From Ophiura sarsii (taxonomy: Eukaryota; Echinodermata; Ophiuroidea; Amphilepidida; Ophiuridae): DNA of 64,000 nt. Made by a program: the position numbers and the translations under genes. The stretch spans positions 74,757,062 through 74,821,061 of the forward strand of contig CM069446.1 of the NCBI GenBank assembly GCA_035610835.1. The letters are read 5' to 3'. Every line of letters starts with the position of its first letter. Position 1 is the stretch's first letter. Under the pieces are notes generated by a model that was not told where the DNA came from, did no database searches, and was given only the letters and a program-made list of their open reading frames with translations. This document shows, piece after piece, positions 34,466 through 43,923 of the stretch.

Positions 34466-35339
34466 TTAAAGAACCTTTCAAGAGGGTTCTTTAACCCTGA
34501 AGAACCCTCAGGGTTCGATATAGAGGACAAAACGGAATAACCTCTTTTCGTTCTTAAAAGAACCTTTCAAGAGGGTTGTTTAACCCTGAAGAACCCTCAA
34601 GGTTCAATATAGAGGACAAAACTGAATAACCTTTTTTGGTTCTTTAAAGAACCTTTCAAGGTTCTTTAACCCTTAACCCTGAAGAACCCTCAGGGTTCCA
34701 TGTAGAGAACAAAACTGAAGAACCTTTTTTGGTTCTTTAAAGAACCTGCCAAGAGGGTTCTTTAACCCTGAAGAACCCTTAGGGTTCCATATAGAGGACA
34801 AAACTGAAGAACCTGTTTTAGTTCTTTAAAGAACCTTTCAAGAGGGTTCTTCAATGAAATGGTTCTTGGGAAGAACCCATGAGGGTTCCATATGGAGGAC
34901 AACGTGAGGAACCATTTATGGTTCTAGGTTGAACCTTTTATTGCTGAGAGTGTACTAGTATCGTCCGTTACTGGAACACCCAGTATCGTTTGATACTGGT
35001 ACAAAGTCAGTGTTTGAGTATCGGACGATACTGGGACATATTAAAAGTACCAGTATTGGGCGATACTAGAACAAAATCATGTGCCAGTATCGTTCAATTC
35101 TGGGACAAATTACACTGGCGGCATGTGTTCCAGCATTGCCCGAGTGGGACATAAAAACGTTCCAGTATCGTTTATTTGGTCTTCCAGTATCTATTTGGTC
35201 TTCCAGTATCGACCGTTACTGGAACAGTAAAATCGAACCAGAATCGAGCGATACTGGCAACTTTTATGTTCCAGTATTGAACGACACTGGTATACCAGTA
35301 TCTAGGACATAATGTACACTTTTCCAATTTGTTATCATA

Positions 35340-36429
35340 CCACTGGATTTGTTACCTCGTGTAAGTACCCGTCATTATTGATTTAGAGTACCAACTACTA
35401 CCCGATTTGAAAGGAGCCATAGTTCAGTTCCAATGGATATAGTCAGGATAAATCGTCAAACTATACTCTCTTTGGCTTCCTCTGGACAGTGACGTAACTT
35501 AACAGGCGCAGCTTTAACGCACGCGTATGTGTCTTCCGTCTTTCAACGCTCGTGTGTAATTGGCCAAATAGACTATAGTGTTATGTGTAGAGATAAGTGC
35601 CATATACAGGCCGGGGTATAGCTGCAGCTCTACTGGTCTATATCCTTCTACACCGGCACTCGCGCGTAAATATTATGAAGATCCTTAGACTACGCTCTAA
35701 GGTCACTGTATAGAGTTGGATATAGACACATAGTCGCCAACAGACATACGAACAACATATTTCAATTATCCCATTATGTACAGTAAAGCCTATCGAAATA
35801 TGCGAGCTGACAATGTTATTATCAACTTGTCCAACAATTTCTTCTACTTGTTCAGGCTAAAATAAAATCGCCTTTGCTTTAACAATACATTGCTAATCGA
35901 TTAACCTTAAAATGTACACGATTCTCAAACTCGTTATACTAGAAAATCTGTATCAACAATTTCTGCATGATTGATCCATAATGAAGCGATTGTGTTTAAC
36001 GAACGGTGTCTAGGGTAATCGGGTGGCACAAAACTGGGGTTTTCCGGTACGTTTTCCAGTCCGTTTTCTAGACACCAAATCACACTCTTTTAAATGGTAT
36101 ATAGTTGTCGGGAACAAGTGGAAATTCACCACACAAACACCCTGTAACGCAAGAATGGACAACAAAGGATATGCATACAGTACTGACATGACTGACAATA
36201 GAAAGTCAATGTATATGTACATGTACTCAAATCTAAAACCTGAAGCCCAGGTAAAAGATCCCTTTCCAGTTCAGATAATATTGCTTTGTTAATATTTAAA
36301 GATTCAAAAACGTGCAAAAGACGGTCATTAAATGCAATTATTGTGAATCTTGATAATGATTACGGATTTATTAGAATTTGATTAACTATCAAATGAATTG
36401 GGGCGAAATCTTAAATGTATGTGATGATT
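35340..36429. repeat. Downstream flank of gene D, duplicated before E and at the right edge
   Basis: 35340-35720 aligns with 40310-40600 (GTGTAGAGATAAGTGCC, CTACGCTCTAA, GATATAGACA), and 36100-36300 with 41480-41665 (CACCCTGTAACGCAA, GAAAGTCAATGTATATGTAC, AAACCTGAAGCCC). Parts also match 63780-63930 and 1200-1370. It should hold D's 3' UTR; no separate gene is seen. Confidence 0.75.
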
Positions 36430-37801
36430 CTACTTATCATTACTCTCAATGTGAACCTCATACACTGGTTCTTGATCACGTTTTGGATTAACGTTAACAT
36501 AGTCACGGCTCGACGCTTCAACCTCTGGCTTCTTCAGACTGGCGTACTGCGAACGATGAACATCGGTCAGTTGCAAGTCAGTGTATGGCTCGTTGTTGGA
36601 TTGCGTAGCCATAGGTGCACATTTGGGACTATGATTTAATCGGTTGGTAAGAGTGAGGTTTTGAAGGCTGGCGGAATCCTTGGGGTTAGATCTAGAGTTT
36701 ATTGTCGAATCTTCTTCGTGTTTAATGTCTCTTTGTAACTTATTACGATAACAGAGGACGCCTACAATCATTCCGGTTACACACATAATCACGTTTAATC
36801 CAATACATACACCTACAAACAATCCAATCTTGTTTGAGGGAGCTGCTGTTCCAATTGTCAATGAAGGAGAGTAGGTGTCAGTTGGATAGAAAGTTAGTGG
36901 TAGTGTCTTCCGTGATATCGGTGTCAGGGACATTGTTGAGATCGTTGCCGGTTCCACTGTAGATCCAACAGTGTAGGTATTGTGTGGAATGACGATAAGC
37001 AGGACTTGATCTTGAAGATTGTATCCGTCCACACGACAAATCACATTTGTCCCATTATCAGTCATTTCAACATTGTTTATCAAAAGCACGTCGCCTGTCA
37101 TTTCTAATCGAGAAGGTTCAATTGGTGGATCTGTTGACCAATAAATACTGTTGCCTGATCCTGCAAGACATTGAAAGAGAGCAAAGGCAAAACCTTGCTT
37201 TAGCTCTACTTCAAGACGATCGTATTGAAAAAGTCCAATTTCTATTTTGCCCATTGTACACTGACGATACATTCCATTTACATTGATTATCTGACAGTAG
37301 AACTGATCCATATTGCCGGTTGGTATTACTTCGTATGTGTAGATTCGTTCTATACTGTTGGGTGTTTTATTGATAATTGGTAAAAGTAAGGATGAAATAG
37401 GTGATAGGATTTGAATATCCCTCTTGTATAGTATACTCCCCGGTCATATCCAGATCCGCAATTTCCGCCCCTGTACTCCAGAAGAGAAGGTTGTCATCTT
37501 TAGACCATGCGATTGCTGGGCTATCTAAATAAGATAGTTGGCAGTTAAGCTGGTAGTTTGAATCGCCTTCTGAAGGTTGACTGTTACCTGTGCCGTATGA
37601 TATAACGATGGTTTCTCCAGATACACATGCTAGGCAACCGGCAAGAATAATCAAGGCTTCCATTATCTCGAAGAAATTAGTATGTCCAATAGTGACACAT
37701 TTTCTTGATGGAGTGTAACTGATACGATGAGCATGATAACGCGTCATGTTGTATTGTCTGTTGCCTGAGGTATAAGGTAAATTCATTACCAGTCTGTACA
37801 T
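36430..37801 (-). pseudogene. Gene D: Ig receptor, class 2 tail, with an internal deletion
   Basis: The 5' part (ATG 37801; signal peptide from Met 37661-37663, MEALIILAGCLACVSG) encodes Ig1 up to ILTFT. The next ~110 codons of the paralogues, covering the end of Ig1 with its second Cys and the first half of Ig2, are missing, and the join near 37383 is out of frame, giving a stop. In the shifted frame the sequence continues IINKTPNSIERIYTY, FYCQI, Ig3 (FQCLAG, YWSTDPP, DNGTNVICRV), a long stalk, a membrane helix (IGLFVGVCIGLNVIMCVTG) and a ~105-residue tail with YTDL, SQYASL (ITIM consensus), YVNV (a YxN Grb2-type site) and VYEV. It is probably a pseudogene unless the lesion is polymorphic. 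It keeps class 2 flanks on both sides. Confidence 0.87.
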
Positions 37802-37829
37802 ATCACTATAGGTGCAGTGGTTTCATGAA

Positions 37830-39570
37830 GCACTTTTCAAACAGTAATGCAGGAATTCCAGTTGATCAATTGAAGACCAAAATACCCTCACGATAAATCC
37901 TTTTGATAATGTAGACATACAGTACATGAGTAACCCGGGAATACAAATAGGAGGTATCAAACCGTGTAGTGGTTTCAATTGAAATAATAATGAATACACT
38001 CACAAAGAACGAATATTTTAAGAATATCCTGTCAACAAAGTCGTGGGGAAAAACCCAAATCACCCGAACAAAAAAAAAGTTCGTTGTTAATACGTGAAGC
38101 AGCATGTTCTGATCAAAGTTAGGGTGCTGAGGTGTGAGGAAGTGCCCACCTTTCTACAATTACAGAAACAAGGTTTCCACTCCGTTTTAATTGCGTAACA
38201 CTCAACTAATGTAAGGTGTTTACGCAATACATGCCATTATTAAAGAGTTCTAACTGAATTACCACACTAATGCAGTTTCCGGCAACTGCCATAGGCTATT
38301 CCATTTGAAAGCAATGCCCCTATGGACGACATTACCCTTACAATATACCTAATTCAACCAATTTCAACAGAAGCATTGCGCCGGTGGGCTCCCATCCCCC
38401 TCATTGCGCAATCACGGAAAGGTATGTATAGTTATTTTGGGGGAGCGCGACCTCCCAGCGTGATCGTGATGCACAATCATAACTTGGACTCCGACCACGG
38501 CGGCAGGGGTTCGAGCCCCAGGGGCGGTTCACTCCCAATTCGTCTGTAATTTTTTGTCCCCTGTGGGCTTTAATATTCCAACCTGAAAGGGTTAGGGTTA
38601 TTCTTTTTCCCCTGTTTACAAGGAATGTGGATTCCAAACAGGTAACACCATTTGAAACTCAAACTCCCTGTGGGGAAGATTCCATAAAAAAAGGGCTGTA
38701 TGGATTTCAATTGGCATAGCCAATGTAGCATTTCACTTTCTTTAACTCCCTGATTACTATCTGTATCTTTGTTAAGTATCGTTAGCCAGCTCCTTATCAT
38801 TTTCAGTGCCATTGGTCGGGTTAGTTGTGTTACATAATATCGTCCTGCAGCAAATCTCTCTTAGTCCGGACGCTCATACTTTTAATTACAGGGTGGATTT
38901 TTGGTTTAGTGATTATCAATAAGGGTCATAAATGCCCGATAAAATAATCGTGGCTGCCGTCGTCTGATTTTGTTCGAAAATATGCAATGTCGCCCTCTGT
39001 CGCTCGTAATTTTGAGTGTTTTTGAGCGTTATTAGCAATGAGCTCTAAATAATTAAAAACCCGACAAATCACAGTCTAAATGTAGAGATTTAAACATTTA
39101 AAAGATAAACTTTCATGATTGTGGTTAGGATGCAAACATCATTAAGATTTAAGATTTATCTGCTTTAGATTTCGATTTATAGATTTTAATTGTTCCCAAA
39201 AAGTCTACTATTGAAAGTACATGACAATTTATGTGCCGCGAGTTGAGCCCTTTTTGTGACACATCCTTAAACCTGATAATAATGGGGTATTGCTTGAAAC
39301 ATTTTATAGCCTTCAAAGTAAACATGGAGGTATGGGGAAGGTATATATTTTATGAAAACATATAATATGTCCGATATTGTCAATATCAAAGGCATTATAC
39401 AGGGTTTGTAGAAAATGTATAATGTGTAAAATAATATAAATTCACTGAGATGCACTATTTTCTCTTGCACATTTCTAACTTTGAACATATTCTCTATTCA
39501 AATATGTTTCAGTACTATATTATTGTATCGGACATGTAAAGCTTTAAGAAGGTATCGAAACGTTGACACC
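37830..39570. repeat. Upstream flank of gene D
   Basis: Aligns with 26990-28600 upstream of C and, in parts, with 47090-47500 and 62280-62800 upstream of E. It includes the GGGGTTCGAGCCCC T-arm-like word at about 38506. It presumably carries the promoter of D. No gene is seen. Confidence 0.75.
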
Positions 39571-40309
39571 CTGTACATGATATTATGAAAGAAGCATTAA
39601 TAAACCGTAACTCCCCGGACGTGTTTTTGAGAATTAAACTATCAGGGGAGGAAAACGGATCAACTTTGAGGGGGGAAATCAGTCTCCGCACGCGCCGTGG
39701 GTCGAACCCTGGTCGCGTGCATGAACTTCTGATGTTCTACCCAGGCGCTTGTCCAGGGGGAGTGGGCTTTGGGGGCTCAAGCCCGCCGGTTCCCAAGAGG
39801 GAAAAAATAAGAGAGAGGGGAGGGGAGGGGAAGGGGAGAGGAGAGAGGAGGGGGAAAGGTGGAGTATGCGGGGATGGGAGAGGGAGGGGAGGAAGCTTTT
39901 ATAAGTGTCTCTAACTTACTACGTCTCGGAACCGTGTCAGTGTTTTATAACAAATGTAAATTTGTTAGCAAGTAGAGTTTGAAGTCATTCACATAAGTTA
40001 AATTCCAACAGCTCGGTCCCCTGAATCCCCGCCCACGGCATTCTCCCACCACCAGTGGCATAATCAGGGCCCAGCAGGCCATGACCCCCTCCCATTGACA
40101 AAAGAACTAAAAATTAAAAAGGAAAACAAAAAAGTGAGGAAGAGGAGAAGAAGGAGGAAGGGTAAGGAGCATGGACAGTGCAATCGAAGGGCGAGCGCCC
40201 CCCCCCTTCCAAAAAAAAGGTGGGGACAACTCCCCCCCCCACCCCCCCCCCCCCCCCCCCCCCCTAAAAGAGGACAATTTGTGCGTGCTTTTGCTATCAT
40301 ACCAAAGAT
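39571..40309. repeat. SINE-like block followed by purine-rich transposon DNA
   Basis: 39600-39755 is the second copy of the tRNA-derived segment (minus-strand AGGGTTCGACCC box B). 39780-39895 is an almost pure purine run. At 40053 CAGTGGCATAATCAGGG starts an element of the CAGTGGCG family with a purine-rich interior and a ~37-bp C-rich tract (40233-40264). The frames here come from the compositional bias. Confidence 0.5.
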
Positions 40310-42321
40310 TTGTTACCTGTCATTATTGATTTAGCATACCAAGAACTAAGTAACCGGTGTGAAAGGAGCCATAGTCCCACTGGAGCTATAGTCCGGACTG
40401 TCCGGCGTCCATTGACACGGAATGAATCGTCAAACTAGTGTTGTGTGTAGAGATAAGTGCCCTATACAGGACGGGCTATAGCTATAGGGACTATAAATAT
40501 ATATATTTCCACACCGGTACTCGCGCGTAAATACGATGAATATCCTTAGACTACGCTCTAACATCACTGGATAGAGTTGGATATAGACATATAAACGCCA
40601 ACAGACATGACATGCTAAGAACATATTTCAGTTATCCCAAATGTGTTCAGCAAAGCCTATCGAAATCTGCGAGCTGACGCTGGTTTCTCAATCAGTTGTT
40701 CAGTGTATATCTTCGCGCTCCAATGAGAAGAAACTTAAATATTTAACAGCGCCAGTTTTACGGTTCAGCATCCTAACACTAGTTTTCATTTATAGCTACG
40801 AGGGTCATTCAATAAGTTCTACCTCTTACTTTGTTAGTATATAAGCCAGTCTTATGAAATATTAGGAAATTGTAGCTTGGAACCTAAGCAAGCTGTAAAT
40901 TCATTATAAATTGATCTGAGTAATGGTTGTACTTTTCCGGATGCAGCGAAAACCAAACTTCCATTAAGTGTGACGGAAACGGAAGAAAAACAGCAAAATA
41001 TCTCCAAAGTGCTATTGATTTGGCCATTTATAAGAGCCAGAACCAGATCAACCCCAAACATAAAGTTTACCCCTCCCCTAAAAAGCCTGCAAAAGTCATT
41101 TTTGATTTTCATAAGAACTAAGAGATCTTCAATATACAGGATTAAATGGAGCGAGTCTGTTTTACCCGATATAAATTAATGCCGGTACCCATTTATACAC
41201 CTTGGTGAAGAGTGGCAAGCGTGGTAAAGTGCCTTGCCCAAGGACACAACACGCTGTCCACAACATGATAATGGAAACCAATAAACACTGATAGATGCAA
41301 CCCGATGTGGTGATGTAACATGGTTATGTATCTCGATTGCGCAAAATAAAAAAAAGAATGAAAGTGACAAAATCATCTTTATTATATCTTTATAGGCTAT
41401 TCATAATCAGGTAGAGGAGGAAGGTTACTTTAAGTAACATCTCTTAGTATCCCATTAATGGTCATAGTATATGACATAGTTGTCAGGAACGAGTGGGAAT
41501 TCCCCACATAAACCCCCTGTAACGCAATAATGGACAACAACGGTGTGCATACTGACATGACTGACAGTAGAAAGTCAATGTATATGTACATTTACTCAAA
41601 TCTAAAACCTGAAGCCCGGTAAAAGATCCCTTTCCAGTTCAGATAATAATGCTTTGTTAATATTTAAAACATTCGAAACGTGCAAAAGAGGGCGATCAAA
41701 TATGATTCTTGTGAAACTTGATAATGATTACACAATGAATTTGTGCATACATACATACATACGAAATACTTTTATACCGCGCCATTTCTAAAAGACCACG
41801 GCGCAAAATATATACACAAAAATACATGAAAATCTATATACATGGCATCAAAAGTAATAAACAGAGAAATATCTAACAAGATTAAATAGAAGCAATCAGA
41901 TTTGTGAAAACAGGTGATGTTTGAGAGCTTTCTTAAACACTGTAACATATCATGATGTGCGGACTGCAACTGGTAAGTTGTTCCATAGTTTTGGTGCAGC
42001 ACAGAAGAAAGTTTTGTCAGCAGCAGATGCAAGAGTCCGGTTGAGAAATGTGTGTTCTGTTAGACGAGACAAATCGGATGCAGAACGCAATTCCCTCTCG
42101 CCCTGGTGAGTACAGAGTCAGGCCAGATGTTAAGTAAGTCGGACCCAAACCTGCGAGACATTTGTAAATGTAGAATATGGTCTTGAAGTAGATGCGCTCC
42201 GTCACAGGTATCCAGTGCAATTGTCAATTGTTAGTGTCACAGGAGGCAAACGGCGTTTATTATGGGGTGAAATGGCTACGAAAACTATGTCTTATCGCTG
42301 TTAAGTTTCAATGAGTTGATT
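40310..42321. repeat. Downstream flank of gene E with a LINE insertion
   Basis: 40310-40680 and 41480-41745 align with D's downstream flank. Between them, about 41180-41345 carries the word GTGCCTTGCCCAAGGACACA, which I recognise as a motif of a widespread animal interspersed repeat but cannot name. A LINE fragment (41749-42225) separates the flank from the stop codon of E; D has no insertion there. Confidence 0.65.
41749..42225 (-). pseudogene. 3' end of a non-LTR retrotransposon with a (TATG)n tail
   Basis: Reading leftward, MHWIPVTERIYFKT and LGPTYLTSGLTLYSPGRE match the C-terminal block of CR1/L2-type reverse transcriptases (compare LHWLPVQQRLQYKI at 4667-5010). After frameshifts come the degraded pendant of the KLWNxLP motif (near 41990) and an end at a CATA repeat (41749-41762), that is a TATG tail in the element's orientation. 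It is 5'-truncated and dead. It inserted after E and D separated, because D lacks it. Confidence 0.8.
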
Positions 42322-43923
42322 CTACATATTACTCTCAATGTGAACCTCATACACTGGTTCATGATCTAGTTGAGGATTAACGTTGACATAGTCACGGTTC
42401 GATCCAACGGCCTCTTGCTTCTTCAGAATGGCATACTGTGAACGATGAATGTCGGTTAGTTGCAGGTCAGTGTAAGACTCATCGCTCGATTGCGTAGTCG
42501 CGGGTGCAACGCTGAGAGTATGATCTGTTATGTTGGTGAGATTGACGTTTCGGTTGGCGGAATCCTTACGGTTATATCTATAATTGACTTGGTTTGAATT
42601 TATTGTCGAATCTCTCGTGTTGGCTGTCAAATCTTCTTCGTGTTTAATGTCTCTTTGTAACTTCTTACGATGACAGAGGATGCCTACAAAAATACCTGTT
42701 ACAAACGTAATCACGTTTAATCCAATACATACACCTGAAAACAATCCAGTTATGTTTGAGGGAACTGCTGTTCCAATTTTCGATGAAGGAGAGTGTGTGT
42801 CAATCGGAGAGAAAGATAGGGGTAGTGTCTTCCGTAATATCGGTGTCAGGGAGACTCTTGGGGATTTATCCAGCAGTGTAGGTATTGTGTGCAGTGACGA
42901 TAAGCATGGCTTGATCTTGAAGATTGTATCCGTCCACATGACAAGTCACCTTCGTCCCATTATCAGTCATTTCAACATTGTTTATCGACAGCAAGTCGCC
43001 TGTCATTTCTAGCCGAGAAGGTTCAATTGGTGGATCTGTTGACCAATGTATACCGTTGCTTGATCCTGCAAGACATTGAAAGTGAACAGAAGCTGCACCC
43101 TGATTCACTTCAAGACGATCGTATTGAAAAAGTCCAATTTCTATTTTACCCATCGTACACTGACGATTCATTCCATTTCTATCGATTATCTGACAATAAA
43201 ACTGATCCATAATATTGTCGGTCGGTACTACTTGGTATGTGTAAATTAGTTCTTTAAGATTGGTTGTTTTGTTGATAATAGAGTCCAGTTTGAAATCATC
43301 TGTCCATTTGAGGGATCATAGATATTGACCTCAACCATTGGGTTCCCTGGTGTTGAGATACATGTTATACTTATTTGTGAATGAATAGGTGCTTTGATGT
43401 CATTTTGTGGATAACACTTTGGCCATGCACTACTGGGAAAGTATACTTTTGGAAGAGTATGTCCGGGTACATTGGTAACACTAGGAGCATAGGGGCCGAG
43501 AATTACTGTAACAGATACTACAGACGATTGAATGACATTGAAGTTCTGTGTATCACCAGTTGCAGTAAAACACTTGCAATTCCCAGAGTGATGATTTCTC
43601 ACCTGGGTAAACGTAAGGATGAAATACGTGGAAGGGTTTGAATATCTTTCTTGTATCGTATAATCCCCGGTCATATCCAGATCAGTAATTGCAGTCCCTG
43701 TGCTCCAGAATAGAAGGTTGTCATTTTTAGACCATGCGATTGCTGGGCTATCTAATTGGGTAATAAAGCACTGAAGCTGGTAGTTTGAATCGCCCTCTTC
43801 AGGTTGACTGTTCCCGTATTCAATAAAGATAGTCTCTCCAGATACACATAGGCAACCGACAAGAATAATCATGGCTACCATTGCCATGTAGAAAACAGTT
43901 TGGCCTATGACCAAGGGCGTCAT
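42322..43923 (-). pseudogene. Gene E: three-Ig receptor, class 2 tail, two frameshifts
   Basis: The signal peptide begins at Met 43885-43887 (MAMVAMIILVGCLCVSG); the farther ATG at 43923 is supplied by the transposon end. Ig1 (HSGNCKC) and the first half of Ig2 (CISTPGNPMVEVNIYDPSNG) are open until about 43292, where one base is missing against C (AAATTTGG to AAACTGG) and the frame closes. A second frame carries the rest of Ig2 and Ig3 (FQCLAGSSNG, DNGTKVTCHV). A ~20-bp stalk deletion near 42880 shifts again to the membrane helix (ITGLFSGVCIGLNVITFVTG) and tail with YTDL, SQYAIL (ITIM consensus), YVNV and VYEV. A 3-kb element splits its leader. Probable pseudogene. Confidence 0.87.

Larger units (their letters stand above)
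33189..34952. mobile_element. Middle element: CTCTCAGCAA termini, AAGAACC minisatellite
   Basis: ACTCTCAGCAA (left, 33190) and TTGCTGAGAGT (right) are inverted termini, extended by AATGGTTC / GAACC, and both are flanked by TA (33187-33188, 34953-34954). The right half (34470-34900) is about five ~80-bp units built of AAGAACCTTTCAAGAGGGTT, CCTGAAGAACCCTCAGGGTT and TATAGAGGACAAAACTGAA. The left half contains a hairpin (33427-33579), and a palindromic element (33803-34465) splits the repeat block. No protein is encoded. Confidence 0.8.
33149..35327. mobile_element. Outer element: TTGGAAAAAGTGTAC termini, CCAGTATCG minisatellite
   Basis: TTGGAAAAAGTGTAC (33149-33163) and GTACACTTTTCCAA (35314-35327) are inverted termini. 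TTTG stands before the left end and after the right end and may be a 4-bp target duplication. The element's own DNA (33164-33188 and 34953-35313) is a minisatellite of the palindromic word CCAGTATCGnnCGATACTGG with variants. It is split by the element at 33189-34952. Confidence 0.7.

Noticed and set aside
24989..43923. Reading the breaks in C, D and E as introns of functional genes
   Set aside because: The frameshifts in C and E are one-base or short indels with no room for an intron, and in D the paralogous sequence is missing rather than displaced.
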